Positions 5,794-13,573 of a stretch of DNA of 18,876 nucleotides are shown one piece after another. The notes under the pieces were generated by a model. The model was not told the origin of the DNA. It made no database searches and saw nothing but the letters and a program-made list of their open reading frames with translations. Location: positions 1 to 18,876 of the forward strand of contig JAQIBW010000286.1 in assembly GCA_027858865.1 (NCBI GenBank), read 5' to 3'. Numbering within the stretch: the first letter of the stretch is position 1; each line of letters opens with the position of its first letter. This stretch comes from Sulfurimonas sp. Lineage in GTDB: Bacteria > Campylobacterota > Campylobacteria > Campylobacterales > Sulfurimonadaceae. The translations under genes were made by a program, and so were the position numbers.

Positions 5794-7419
5794 ATGAATA
5801 TTAATAAAATATTACTCTTTATTTTAACTCCATTAATCATTTTAGCATCTGAGCCCAATCTATTTAATCTTAAATATCCAACTGTTATAAAAGAGTCTAA
5901 ACTCAAACAAGAAAGATATGACTTATTGCAAGTCTATATAAAGGGAGAAGGATATTTTCCTGTATATGGAAGGAGTTGGAATCAGCAATTTTTCTATCCA
6001 AAATTTAAAGATTTATCTTATAAAACCGTTGTTAAAGATTTTGTTATTAAGAGTCTTGGGATAAAAACATCAGATATCAGTAAAGACAACTATGGTCATT
6101 TTTTTATTGATTATAGAGAGTATTGGTTAAAGCTTAATGTTGGCTCTAGAGACTATGAGTACACGCTACTCAGAGTTGAAGATAGTCCAAGTGTTGTTAA
6201 GTTAGATGAAAATGAAAAATATCTATATACTAAAAAATTTCTCAAAAGATATAAAGACTACAAATTTCCTAAAGCAATAATCATCCCAATTGTTAATAGC
6301 TTTGAAATAAGTAAAGTAAATTATAAAAAGTATGATAAATATACTTTTTGGATTGGACAAAAAAAGCATATCTATAAAGGTGAATTTTGGGATATAGATT
6401 TTGAAAAAACTAAAAACAAAGATAACAACAGTTATCGCTATATAGTTGCCAATGATTATAAAAATAAAATTTTAGAACTTGGCGGAACTATTCTGCATTA
6501 TGATAAAAATGAAGTTGTATGCAAGTTTGACACTAAAGTTGAAACCTTTTATATAAGGCTACATAGCTATGAAGCTACATTTTCTATACAGATTATTAAG
6601 CAAGAAGCATTTAAACAGACTCTTGTACTATCTCCATATAAGATAAAAGTCGAACTCGATAAGAGTGGAAAAATTGTTTTAGATGGAATTTATTTTGACT
6701 TTGACAAAGCAACCCTAAAAGCAGAATCTAAAAGAGCAATTCTCTCAACTGTAGCGTTGATGCAAAAGTATCCCGACCTTGTTCTTGGGGTTCATGGACA
6801 TACAGATGCAAAAGGTAATGACGACTATAACTTAAAACTCTCAGGAGCAAGGGCTAACTCAGTAAAAAAAGCAATTTTGCACGAGGGTATAGAGCCTGCA
6901 AGATTAAGTTCAAAAGGTTATGGTGAAACTAGACCAATAGCTTCAAATAATACAGAAGAAGATATGGCAAAAAACAGACGTGTAGAGTTACATAAAATAA
7001 GTGGTGGAAATAAAAAATCAATCATCACAATAGACTTTATCAAACCTCTTCCAAACTCTGTTGTAGATTCAAAATATAGTTATAAAAACAACTATTTAGA
7101 TATTACTTACACTAAGCCATATTCAGACCAAAGAGAAGAAAAAGAGTACAAAGGAAACTTAGAAACAATAAGTTATAAAATTATGAAAGGTTCAAAGGTT
7201 GACAGCAGTATCTCGAGATTAGAGATAATAGAGAACTATGAAAATATCTTGGAACTATATGATGCCAAGATAGTTGGAAAGTACGGAAGTACACTCTATT
7301 TTAAGATTAAAGATAGAGGAGATGGGCTTAGTGTTTATGGGCTTATCTCAGGCTATACAAGTGGATACAGTGTTAAATTTTTAGTAGTTGAAAACAAGAA
7401 AAAAATCAAAAGGAATTAA
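5794..7419 (+). CDS. Exported OmpA-domain protein with the peptidoglycan-binding domain in mid-protein
   Basis: A signal peptide (about 1-19) is followed by a beta-rich N-terminal half. A classic OmpA-like peptidoglycan-binding domain spans about 295-402 (IYFDFDKATLK, GHTDAKGNDDYN, LSGARANSV, GYGETRPIASN, NRRVEL). Asp338 and Arg353 are 15 residues apart, as are the diaminopimelate-binding pair of E. coli OmpA. The domain is normally C-terminal, but here about 140 residues follow. That tail resembles the segment before the OmpA domain (YKG-x19/21-R-x6-Y ending in ILEL; residues 194-245 and 452-505). Likely periplasmic and anchored to peptidoglycan. No clear Shine-Dalgarno precedes the ATG; a small AGTTAA/TTAACT dyad (5778-5791) lies just upstream. 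First gene of a four-gene exported set. Confidence 0.85.
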   Translation: MNINKILLFILTPLIILASEPNLFNLKYPTVIKESKLKQERYDLLQVYIKGEGYFPVYGRSWNQQFFYPKFKDLSYKTVVKDFVIKSLGIKTSDISKDNYGHFFIDYREYWLKLNVGSRDYEYTLLRVEDSPSVVKLDENEKYLYTKKFLKRYKDYKFPKAIIIPIVNSFEISKVNYKKYDKYTFWIGQKKHIYKGEFWDIDFEKTKNKDNNSYRYIVANDYKNKILELGGTILHYDKNEVVCKFDTKVETFYIRLHSYEATFSIQIIKQEAFKQTLVLSPYKIKVELDKSGKIVLDGIYFDFDKATLKAESKRAILSTVALMQKYPDLVLGVHGHTDAKGNDDYNLKLSGARANSVKKAILHEGIEPARLSSKGYGETRPIASNNTEEDMAKNRRVELHKISGGNKKSIITIDFIKPLPNSVVDSKYSYKNNYLDITYTKPYSDQREEKEYKGNLETISYKIMKGSKVDSSISRLEIIENYENILELYDAKIVGKYGSTLYFKIKDRGDGLSVYGLISGYTSGYSVKFLVVENKKKIKRN

Positions 7420-7420
7420 A

Positions 7421-8542
7421 ATGAAAATAGTTAGATATGCTTTTTTACTCATATTTTTATCGTTGGCTCTACAAGCTTCAAATATAATAGGCAGTTGGGA
7501 AGTAGATGTCCAAAAAAGCCTAAAAAATAATGATAAGACTTTTGCTTTTTTTATAGAAAATATAGTAACTGATTTACCTTTTTTTGAGTTAAAAGAAAAA
7601 GGTGTTTTGGTTACTGACAAAAAAGTAAAATCAAAATGGAAAAAAATAGATAAAAAAGAGTATCTGTTTAATCTTTTTGGTGAAGATTATATGGCAAAAC
7701 TTCAAAACAAAACAAATCTAAAAATAATTTTTGAGATGCCTAAAAATAAAAAACTATATCTTTTTTACGCTCCAAAGGGCAGTGTAAAAAAAGTAAAGTC
7801 TGAAATTCCAAAAGAGTTTCCATACTTTGGTGAAGTCTATCGATCGCAGAGACAGATTGAAGGTAAGCATACATTTATAAAAATCTCAAAAGATGGTAAG
7901 GTTTATAACTATGAGGGTTCTTCAAAAACAGCTCCAAAAGCTTCAGAGTTAACTCAAGAGATGGCTAAATACTCTGGGAAAAATGATAAACTTATTTTGA
8001 ACGCTGCTCAGGGAAATATAAAGATATTAAAGGACAAAAAAACGTTAACCTTACACTTTCACGGTACGAGCAGTGATTATATACTAGCTTCATATAAAGA
8101 TCCGTCAATAAAATCTGCAAGCTCTACTAAACTACCTTGGACAAAAAAAGAGGTTAAAGAATATATACTCAAAACTCCAAATGCTGTTTATGAGAAGATT
8201 GGTGTAGACCCATTTGAAAAAATAATAATAAATAAAAAAGTAAGCTTTAAAGTAGAAGTATATGAAGATAGATACAAAATGTCTGAAGATGGAAATGGGT
8301 TTTTGTATGAGTGGTCTGTTTATTCTCCATTTGTTTCTTATTCGAACGCAATGGATACATTTAAGTATGAGATAGTCGGTGAACAGAGTGTTAAAACAAA
8401 AGCTGGAACTTTTGACTGTGTGATTGTATATGTATATGCAGACAGTGCAAACTATAAAGTTTGGATGGTTAAGGATAGACCTGGAGTCTATGCAAAATAC
8501 CTTGATGACTATTTTGAGTACACATTAGTAGAGATTAATTAA
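7421..8542 (+). CDS. Exported beta-rich protein of unknown function
   Basis: 373 aa with a signal peptide (about 1-19, cut near LQA-SN). The mature N-terminus begins NIIGSWEVDVQKSL, reminiscent of lipocalin-like domains with a Gly-x-Trp near the start, but this is not conclusive. The C-terminal domain ends with KTKAGTFDCVIVYVY and VWMVKDRPGVYAKY (about 326-360). This pattern, an AGTFDC turn followed by a strand carrying W and a G-V-Y/K turn, is common in periplasmic beta-sheet proteins of the DUF3108 type. C333 appears to be the only cysteine in the mature protein. The ATG at 7421 is preferred over an in-frame TTG at 7388: it has AAAAGGA upstream and starts a proper signal peptide, and it lies one base after the ompA-like stop. 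Not recognised as a named family. Confidence 0.82.
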   Translation: MKIVRYAFLLIFLSLALQASNIIGSWEVDVQKSLKNNDKTFAFFIENIVTDLPFFELKEKGVLVTDKKVKSKWKKIDKKEYLFNLFGEDYMAKLQNKTNLKIIFEMPKNKKLYLFYAPKGSVKKVKSEIPKEFPYFGEVYRSQRQIEGKHTFIKISKDGKVYNYEGSSKTAPKASELTQEMAKYSGKNDKLILNAAQGNIKILKDKKTLTLHFHGTSSDYILASYKDPSIKSASSTKLPWTKKEVKEYILKTPNAVYEKIGVDPFEKIIINKKVSFKVEVYEDRYKMSEDGNGFLYEWSVYSPFVSYSNAMDTFKYEIVGEQSVKTKAGTFDCVIVYVYADSANYKVWMVKDRPGVYAKYLDDYFEYTLVEIN

Positions 8543-8554
8543 AAGGAATTATAA

Positions 8555-9247
8555 ATGAAGCGTTTAATAAAAATAGCAATAGCAAGCTTGTTGATATCAA
8601 CGACATTATCAGCTATGGATAGTTGTTATGAGAAAGTATGTTGTGGTAAAACGGCGGGAGATGCAAAGATTTTGGCATCTGTTTTAGCGGATAGTTTTAG
8701 TGGTTATGAGCTTGTTGGAAGTGGAGTTTGTGATGTTTTAGGACTCTCATCTATGTTTGGAAACACTTTGGAAGGTGCTCTATATAAAAATAAAAAGAAA
8801 CAAGATACTATTCAAATAGCTCTAAATCTAAATGACACACAAGGTGGTATACTTAGAACTACTAAAAAGAACCTAGATGCAGGATACTCTGTTGGAATGG
8901 TTGAGAGTATAGAAGACTATTCGGATAATGGTTCTTTTGGAAAGATTAAGGTCATAGAAGGCAAGCTGATGCCTATGAGACAACAGACTATGGAGTTGAT
9001 TATTAACTCTAAAACAACGCTAACACTAACACGAATCTCTAGAACAGGTAGAGAGATGCCTCTTGATTATGTTGTTACTACTGGCGGAGGTTTAGATTTG
9101 ATGGCACTAAAGAATAAACTTGGTGGAGAAAATGAAAATGAATCTGAGTCAAGTGATGATGAAGTTCATATATCTGAGTCAGGTGGAAGTTCAAATAACG
9201 ATGCAAATGTAGATACTGCAATAAATCTGCTTAAGAGCTTTTTTTAG
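8555..9247 (+). CDS. Exported protein with CYx3CCG motif and LKSFF C-terminal tail
   Basis: 230 aa. The signal peptide (about 1-20) is followed at once by SCYEKVCCGKTAG (Cys24, Cys29, Cys30), with a fourth cysteine at 59, so two disulfides or a metal site in the periplasm are possible. A beta-rich middle follows (IQIALNLNDTQGGI, TTLTLTRISRTG). An acidic Ser/Asn/Glu-rich linker, probably disordered, covers about 190-217. The last 12 residues are VDTAINLLKSFF. The cysteine spacing, the middle strands and the tail all recur in the next gene, so the two are paralogous over this region. AAAAGGAATT precedes the ATG, 12 bases after the preceding stop. No known family recognised. Confidence 0.82.
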   Translation: MKRLIKIAIASLLISTTLSAMDSCYEKVCCGKTAGDAKILASVLADSFSGYELVGSGVCDVLGLSSMFGNTLEGALYKNKKKQDTIQIALNLNDTQGGILRTTKKNLDAGYSVGMVESIEDYSDNGSFGKIKVIEGKLMPMRQQTMELIINSKTTLTLTRISRTGREMPLDYVVTTGGGLDLMALKNKLGGENENESESSDDEVHISESGGSSNNDANVDTAINLLKSFF

Positions 9248-9290
9248 AGCTTAATATAGTAAACATTTAAAATAAAAAAAGGAAAAGAAA

Positions 9291-10652
9291 ATGATTAAAA
9301 AAAGTTTGATATTTGCTTTAATAGCAGTCGTGACACTGTTACAGGCGGATTATATTGTAAAGTACAATATGGATGGCGAAATAATGGAGTTTATGTATAA
9401 AAACTCTACTACATCTAAAATGGTTACTAATTCCGAAGATGGAAAAGTTGAAATTTACCATATAAAGAAAAACTCATATATTGTCTCACATGGTGAAGAG
9501 GGTGTTAATGTAGTTGATGTTAATGAGATGAAAGCAAAAGCAAAACAGATGGGTTTTGATCCATCTTCATTTATGCAAAAACAAGAAAAGCCTAAGTTTA
9601 CAATCAAAAAAACTGGTAAAAGAGTAAAAGTTGGTGGTATAAAAGGTGAAGAGTGGATTGTTAAAGGCAAGGAAAATGGTAAAAATTATGAGACAAAAGT
9701 AGTTGTAACAAATGATAAAAATATTGTAAAAACTATGCGTGCTATGTTTAGTTCTATGTCTGAAATGAGTGGCGGTATGGTTTCAGGTGACAATCCTTTT
9801 GAGATGAATAAAGGATATGTTGTTATTAAAGCTGATGGTATGAAGCTAGAATCATTTAAGAGTAAAACACTTTCAAGCAAAGAGTATCAGTTACCTAAAG
9901 TTACAAATACAAGAGAAGCTTTCAATGAGCGAAACAGAAGAAATACACCGCCTAAAAGAGTAACAAAGAAAAAAGTTACAGCGAAGGATACACAAGCTTG
10001 CTATTACAATCTTTGTTGTGGAAATATAGCAGGAGAATCAGTTGTTCTTAAACCAGCTATTTATAAAAACAAGGGAAGCACTGGAGTATTTGTGCTTGAT
10101 AGTGCTACATGTAAAAAGAATGCACTTGGTCAAAAAACTGAGATGGCAATACTAGAAGTTAATCAAGAGGGAGATAGAGTTCACTTAACTCTAATATTAG
10201 ATGATAAAAACAAGGGTATAGTGGAAAATATAGTTGGGGGTAAGATTAATAATGGTCCTAATCATCAGAATATTAGGGGATTACAATATGGTGGTAATGC
10301 CATGGGTAATACAACATTCTATGCTCATTTTTTAGATACAAACCAAGAAAGAATTGATGTATATCTAAAAAACAATGCAACACTTTGTATAGCACGTATG
10401 TATAAAGATAATTGGAGTAGAAGTTTTTATGACTGGGCTAAGCGAGGCTGGATTAACTATAACAAACTAAACCAGAATGTAAAAAATTGGAATCCCTCAA
10501 AACCTATTCCTTCTAAAAAATCTTCAGATTATACATCTTCATCTAGCCCTAAAAAAGCAAAAGTAGAAGATGTTGAAGAAGTAGAAGATGATTCTGGCAT
10601 CTCAGGTAATGATGTAGATAAAGCGGTAAATATGCTTAAGAGCTTTTTTTAA
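9291..10652 (+). CDS. Exported two-domain protein: DUF4412-like domain plus CYx3CCG/LKSFF domain
   Basis: 453 aa with a signal peptide (about 1-19, LLQA-DY). Residues 20-200 look like a DUF4412-type periplasmic beta domain (VGGIKGEEWIVKGKENGK, then a helix with KTMRAMFSSMSEM); this is a tentative match. A basic linker (205-232) leads to a second domain, ACYYNLCCGNIAG (Cys237, Cys242, Cys243) with a further cysteine at 274, that aligns with the whole mature part of the preceding gene product (LTLILDDKNKGI with IQIALNLNDTQGGI; ATLCIARMYKDN with TTLTLTRISRTG). After a charged, Ser-rich linker it ends VDKAVNMLKSFF. It is 43 bases downstream of its paralogue, with AAAGGAAAAG before the ATG. Function unknown. 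Confidence 0.82.
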   Translation: MIKKSLIFALIAVVTLLQADYIVKYNMDGEIMEFMYKNSTTSKMVTNSEDGKVEIYHIKKNSYIVSHGEEGVNVVDVNEMKAKAKQMGFDPSSFMQKQEKPKFTIKKTGKRVKVGGIKGEEWIVKGKENGKNYETKVVVTNDKNIVKTMRAMFSSMSEMSGGMVSGDNPFEMNKGYVVIKADGMKLESFKSKTLSSKEYQLPKVTNTREAFNERNRRNTPPKRVTKKKVTAKDTQACYYNLCCGNIAGESVVLKPAIYKNKGSTGVFVLDSATCKKNALGQKTEMAILEVNQEGDRVHLTLILDDKNKGIVENIVGGKINNGPNHQNIRGLQYGGNAMGNTTFYAHFLDTNQERIDVYLKNNATLCIARMYKDNWSRSFYDWAKRGWINYNKLNQNVKNWNPSKPIPSKKSSDYTSSSSPKKAKVEDVEEVEDDSGISGNDVDKAVNMLKSFF

Positions 10653-10661
10653 AATAGTTCT

Positions 10662-12446
10662 ATGCTAGTACTTGTTACATTTTTACTTTTAATTATCTTG
10701 CTATCTCGTATTACAGAAGAGATTAGCAAGATTCCCTCAACACTGTTGGTAATAGTTTACTCATTTGCAGTGTCTCTGTTCTTTCCGGAACTTTTCGAAA
10801 TAAGTTCTAAAGAGTTTGATGAGATTTTATATCTAATGTTACCTGTGATTCTTCTCCCAGATATCTTAAATATCTCAATAAAAGAATTAAAAAATCATGC
10901 AAAAGAAATATTTTACTTAGCTGTAGTCGCAGTTGTTGCATCTATAGTAGTTGCTACATTTATAACACCATATCTACTTCCTGAATATAGTTTTACAGTA
11001 GGAATGTTAATAGCGCTCTTTGCAATGCTTATGGCTACAGATGCCATAACAGTAGCATCTATCATGTCAAAATTTAAACTGCCTGAAAGACTGAAAATAT
11101 ATGCTGAATCAGAATCTCTTTTTAATGATGTTACAGCACTTATAATTTTTTACTTCATCGCTCTTCCACTTATAACAGGAGGCGAGGTTACTCTACTATC
11201 CATAAACTACATTTTGCTAAAAGTCTTGATACTATCTACCGTTATCGGTGTCGGTGTGGCTTATACAGGATTTTTATCTATTAAAGTTTTAAAAAATCCG
11301 TTTGATCAGTTTGTAGTTATATACCTGGTAGTTATTATATCTTTTCTTTTAGCAGAACACTTTCACATAGCAGGGATTTTATCTATAGTCGCTTCTGCTT
11401 TAACGTTTAAGTATCTTGTACAAAAAGAGACTATGGGCGAGAGCAATCGTCGCACAAAAATTTATAACGTAAAAGATAAAGACTCTATTCTTGAGCTTAT
11501 TAAAAGTGTCCCAGCAATTACAAAAAGAGAGTTTAGAGAGTATAAAAAAGAGGCGATGTTTATAGGTATTTTTGCTAATGCTATTGTTTTTGTAATTATT
11601 GCAAACATAATTGAACTGGAAATCTTGCTTATATATTCTAAAGAGATTTTAGTTGTTTTTGCTATTACTACAGTCCTACGTTTTATGAGTGTTTCTTCTC
11701 TTATTTTTGTTATGAAACTTCCATTTAGGTGGGCAAAGACATTGACACTCTCTGGTACAAAGGGAGCTTTGGCCATTATTATGGCGCACTCAATTCCTGA
11801 GAGTTTTATTTACAAAGATATGTTTGAATCCATTGTTGTAGGTAATGTTTTAATAAGTACATTTTTTTATACTTTTATACTTATATTTCATATTAAATTC
11901 AACAAAGATGAGTACGCACAAGATATGCAATCAGATAAACAAAACTCAGATGATAGGATTCTTGAGTACACAAAAAATGTAGTTGATATCCTGGAGAAAG
12001 ATTCATACACACAAGCTTATAACAGAGCATTTATAGAAGATATAATAACTAACGAGTTAGCTCGTTCTAGTCGTTATAAGCTTGATCTTTCGCTCTTGAT
12101 ATTGAAACTTTTCTACAAAGAAAAAGAGAAAAACATCGATGTACTTGAAGTCGTTGGAGATATAATTACAGAGCATATTCGTACTAATGACTACTTTGGA
12201 AAGCTTAGTGAAGATGAGTATGTTATAGTAACTTCAAACACTTCTCTTGGCGGAGCTGTAATCCTAGCCCAAAAAATCTCTCAGCAGTTTGCATCTGAAG
12301 AGCTTGTTCACTCTAGTATGAATTACTTCTTCGGAGCTACGCAGGCTGATGAAACAGACAATATGGAAGCTGTTATAGAAAAGCTACAAGAAGCACTTTC
12401 TAGAACTATACAAAGTAACACACACAATATAGAGATAGAGATTTAA
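10662..12446 (+). CDS. CPA1-type Na+/H+ antiporter fused to a degenerate GGDEF domain
   Basis: Residues 1-412 form a polytopic membrane domain with CPA1 (NhaP) motifs: TDAITVASI (126-134), the ion-site stretch ESESLFNDVTAL with Asn155-Asp156, IAGILSIVASALTF (236-249) and LSGTKGALAIIMAHSIPE (363-380). It should exchange Na+ or K+ for H+ across the inner membrane. A hydrophilic loop lies at about 254-297. Residues 446-594 align with a GGDEF domain: DSYTQAYNRAF, LDLSLLILK, HIRTND, then SEDEY (516-520) where GGDEF should be. The metal Asp of the DxD/FK block is replaced (KLFYKEKE) and the ND-x-x-GH segment is shortened, so it cannot be a cyclase. RTND (507-510) keeps the RxxD I-site at the canonical five-residue spacing. 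Starts 9 bases after the LKSFF protein gene; ribosome site weak. Confidence 0.9.
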   Translation: MLVLVTFLLLIILLSRITEEISKIPSTLLVIVYSFAVSLFFPELFEISSKEFDEILYLMLPVILLPDILNISIKELKNHAKEIFYLAVVAVVASIVVATFITPYLLPEYSFTVGMLIALFAMLMATDAITVASIMSKFKLPERLKIYAESESLFNDVTALIIFYFIALPLITGGEVTLLSINYILLKVLILSTVIGVGVAYTGFLSIKVLKNPFDQFVVIYLVVIISFLLAEHFHIAGILSIVASALTFKYLVQKETMGESNRRTKIYNVKDKDSILELIKSVPAITKREFREYKKEAMFIGIFANAIVFVIIANIIELEILLIYSKEILVVFAITTVLRFMSVSSLIFVMKLPFRWAKTLTLSGTKGALAIIMAHSIPESFIYKDMFESIVVGNVLISTFFYTFILIFHIKFNKDEYAQDMQSDKQNSDDRILEYTKNVVDILEKDSYTQAYNRAFIEDIITNELARSSRYKLDLSLLILKLFYKEKEKNIDVLEVVGDIITEHIRTNDYFGKLSEDEYVIVTSNTSLGGAVILAQKISQQFASEELVHSSMNYFFGATQADETDNMEAVIEKLQEALSRTIQSNTHNIEIEI

Positions 12447-12459
12447 ATTACATCTGCAT

Positions 12460-12475
12460 GAGTTATTAACTCTTT
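12460..12475 (+). terminator. Weak hairpin plus TTT after the antiporter gene
   Basis: GAGTT (12460-12464), loop ATT, AACTC (12468-12472), then TTT. A 5-bp AT-rich stem with three T is marginal. It separates the antiporter from the thyX promoter and may be only a pause site. Confidence 0.25.
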
Positions 12476-12490
12476 GAAAGCTAATTATTG

Positions 12491-12496
12491 TAAAAT
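12491..12496 (+). promoter_or_regulatory. Candidate thyX -10 box
   Basis: TAAAAT preceded by TG (12489-12490). It is 29 bases before the thyX ATG and leaves a leader of about 22 bases that contains the AGGG ribosome site. No clear -35. Confidence 0.4.
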
Positions 12497-12524
12497 ACAT
12501 TAACTTAACTTAGGGCGAAAAGCT

Positions 12525-13352
12525 ATGGAAAATATGTACGGCATTGAATATTCTCAACCAGAGGTAGTTTTACTTCAAGACACTGGAATCGGTGTGGCTG
12601 AGACAGCGGCAAGAACTTGTTATGATTCATTTTCAAATAGTGAAAATGGAGTTATTAACTACATCGAAGAAAATATGCCAGATGCCAAGATGTGTGATGA
12701 TATAAATGATATACAAGAGTCAAATCTACTAGGTGATTTGGCTTGGACATACTTTCACCACAGCATCTTAGAACATGCAAACCTTAGCTTTTTAGTTCGT
12801 GGAACTTCAAGAGGTGTTCTGCAAGAACATGCACGTCACCGTATTCAAGCGATAAGTGTTAGAAGTACGCGTTATACGATGAGTTCTATTATCAATGCGT
12901 TTGTTGCATCCCAAGGTAACAAAGAGTTTTTTATAGAGAAAATCTTAGGTTTTGATATGTTTGTAACTTGCGATGAAGGCTATAATAGACTTGAAATCTC
13001 AGCAATGTTTGATAAGTTAGCTTATCAGCAGACAAAAGTAGAAAACTTCCAAGAGATTGCCGTAGCGAAGAGTTCACTTAGTTTTTTAGAAGAGCTCAAA
13101 GGTAATTCACAAGCTATGTTTGAAGCTCTTCAAGCAGGCAAGAAGAAACGTAATGTCGGAGATGCTTTTAAACATATCATCACAGACAATGTAAAAGTAG
13201 ATATGGTTGTAACTTTTAATCTTAGAAGTCTGAAAAACTACTTTACTCTTAGAGACAGCGGTGCGGCATTTTTCCAGATCCGCTGGTTAGCACAAGAGAT
13301 GATGAAAGTTACACCTACAAAATACCTAGATCTTATAGTAAAAAAGAAGTAA
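12525..13352 (+). CDS. thyX: FAD-dependent thymidylate synthase
   Basis: ThyX makes dTMP from dUMP using methylenetetrahydrofolate and FADH2, and replaces ThyA where that is absent. The signature RHR-x7-S is present exactly (R104 H105 R106 to Ser114, within HARHRIQAISVRSTRY). Other family blocks are HHSILEHANLSFLVRGTSR (78-96) and the C-terminal LRSLKNYFTLRDSGAAFFQIRWLAQEM. At 275 aa it is longer than the usual 200-250 aa; the extra length lies around 35-66 and between the RHR motif and the C-terminal helices. AGGG lies 9 bases before the ATG. The start is probably right because ETAARTCYDS follows at the expected distance. Heads a likely operon with the lipoprotein and GGDEF genes (gaps of 3 and 2 bases). 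Confidence 0.95.
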   Translation: MENMYGIEYSQPEVVLLQDTGIGVAETAARTCYDSFSNSENGVINYIEENMPDAKMCDDINDIQESNLLGDLAWTYFHHSILEHANLSFLVRGTSRGVLQEHARHRIQAISVRSTRYTMSSIINAFVASQGNKEFFIEKILGFDMFVTCDEGYNRLEISAMFDKLAYQQTKVENFQEIAVAKSSLSFLEELKGNSQAMFEALQAGKKKRNVGDAFKHIITDNVKVDMVVTFNLRSLKNYFTLRDSGAAFFQIRWLAQEMMKVTPTKYLDLIVKKK

Positions 13353-13355
13353 ATT

Positions 13356-13571
13356 ATGTATAAATATTTTTTAGTAACACTGCTTATATTTAGTGGATGT
13401 TCAAACGTTAAATTCAATGCAACAATGTGTGATCAGATAGCTTCTGACCCTCAGGCGATTATGCCTCAAGAGTGTAGAAACTATAATGAGGAAGAGGCAC
13501 AAAAAGCCTTTGATAATAAGAAACATAAGGTGCAGAGTAAAGAAGATATCGTAGAGTTTCACAAAGAGTAG
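13356..13571 (+). CDS. Small putative lipoprotein
   Basis: 71 aa. A short hydrophobic signal (residues 3-14) ends in a lipobox-like IFSGC with Cys15 as the lipidation site; Phe instead of Leu at -3 makes the lipobox slightly unusual. The mature part is small and charged (CDQIASDPQAIMPQECRNYNEEEAQKAF) with two further cysteines (25 and 40), perhaps forming a disulfide. It follows thyX by 3 bases and precedes the cyclase gene by 2, so it is surely co-transcribed. No recognised family; the tight spacing makes it a real gene rather than a chance frame. Confidence 0.75.
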   Translation: MYKYFLVTLLIFSGCSNVKFNATMCDQIASDPQAIMPQECRNYNEEEAQKAFDNKKHKVQSKEDIVEFHKE

Positions 13572-13573
13572 CC

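Noticed and set aside
7381..7620. 79-codon minus-strand frame across the 5794/7421 gene junction
   Set aside because: Antisense to the signal peptide and start region of the 7421 gene, with no promoter or ribosome site.
9231..9254. TTAAGAGCT...AGAGCTTAA at the end of the 8555 gene as an intrinsic terminator
   Set aside because: Only TTAAG/CTTAA pairs, followed by a two-by-two mismatch, and the T run is inside the loop. Not a convincing terminator; the next gene is probably co-transcribed.
9455..9880. Two minus-strand frames opposite the 9291 gene, considered as an antitoxin or antisense protein
   Set aside because: No ribosome sites, and the plus frame is clearly coding (signal peptide, paralogy with its neighbour).
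11462..11776. 104-codon minus-strand frame opposite the antiporter
   Set aside because: Antisense to conserved membrane segments; no start signal or recognisable protein.
10662..12446. Frameshift joining an antiporter gene to a separate GGDEF gene
   Set aside because: The frame is continuous, the linker (about 413-445) looks natural, and the GGDEF alignment starts cleanly after it, so a genuine fusion is the simpler reading.
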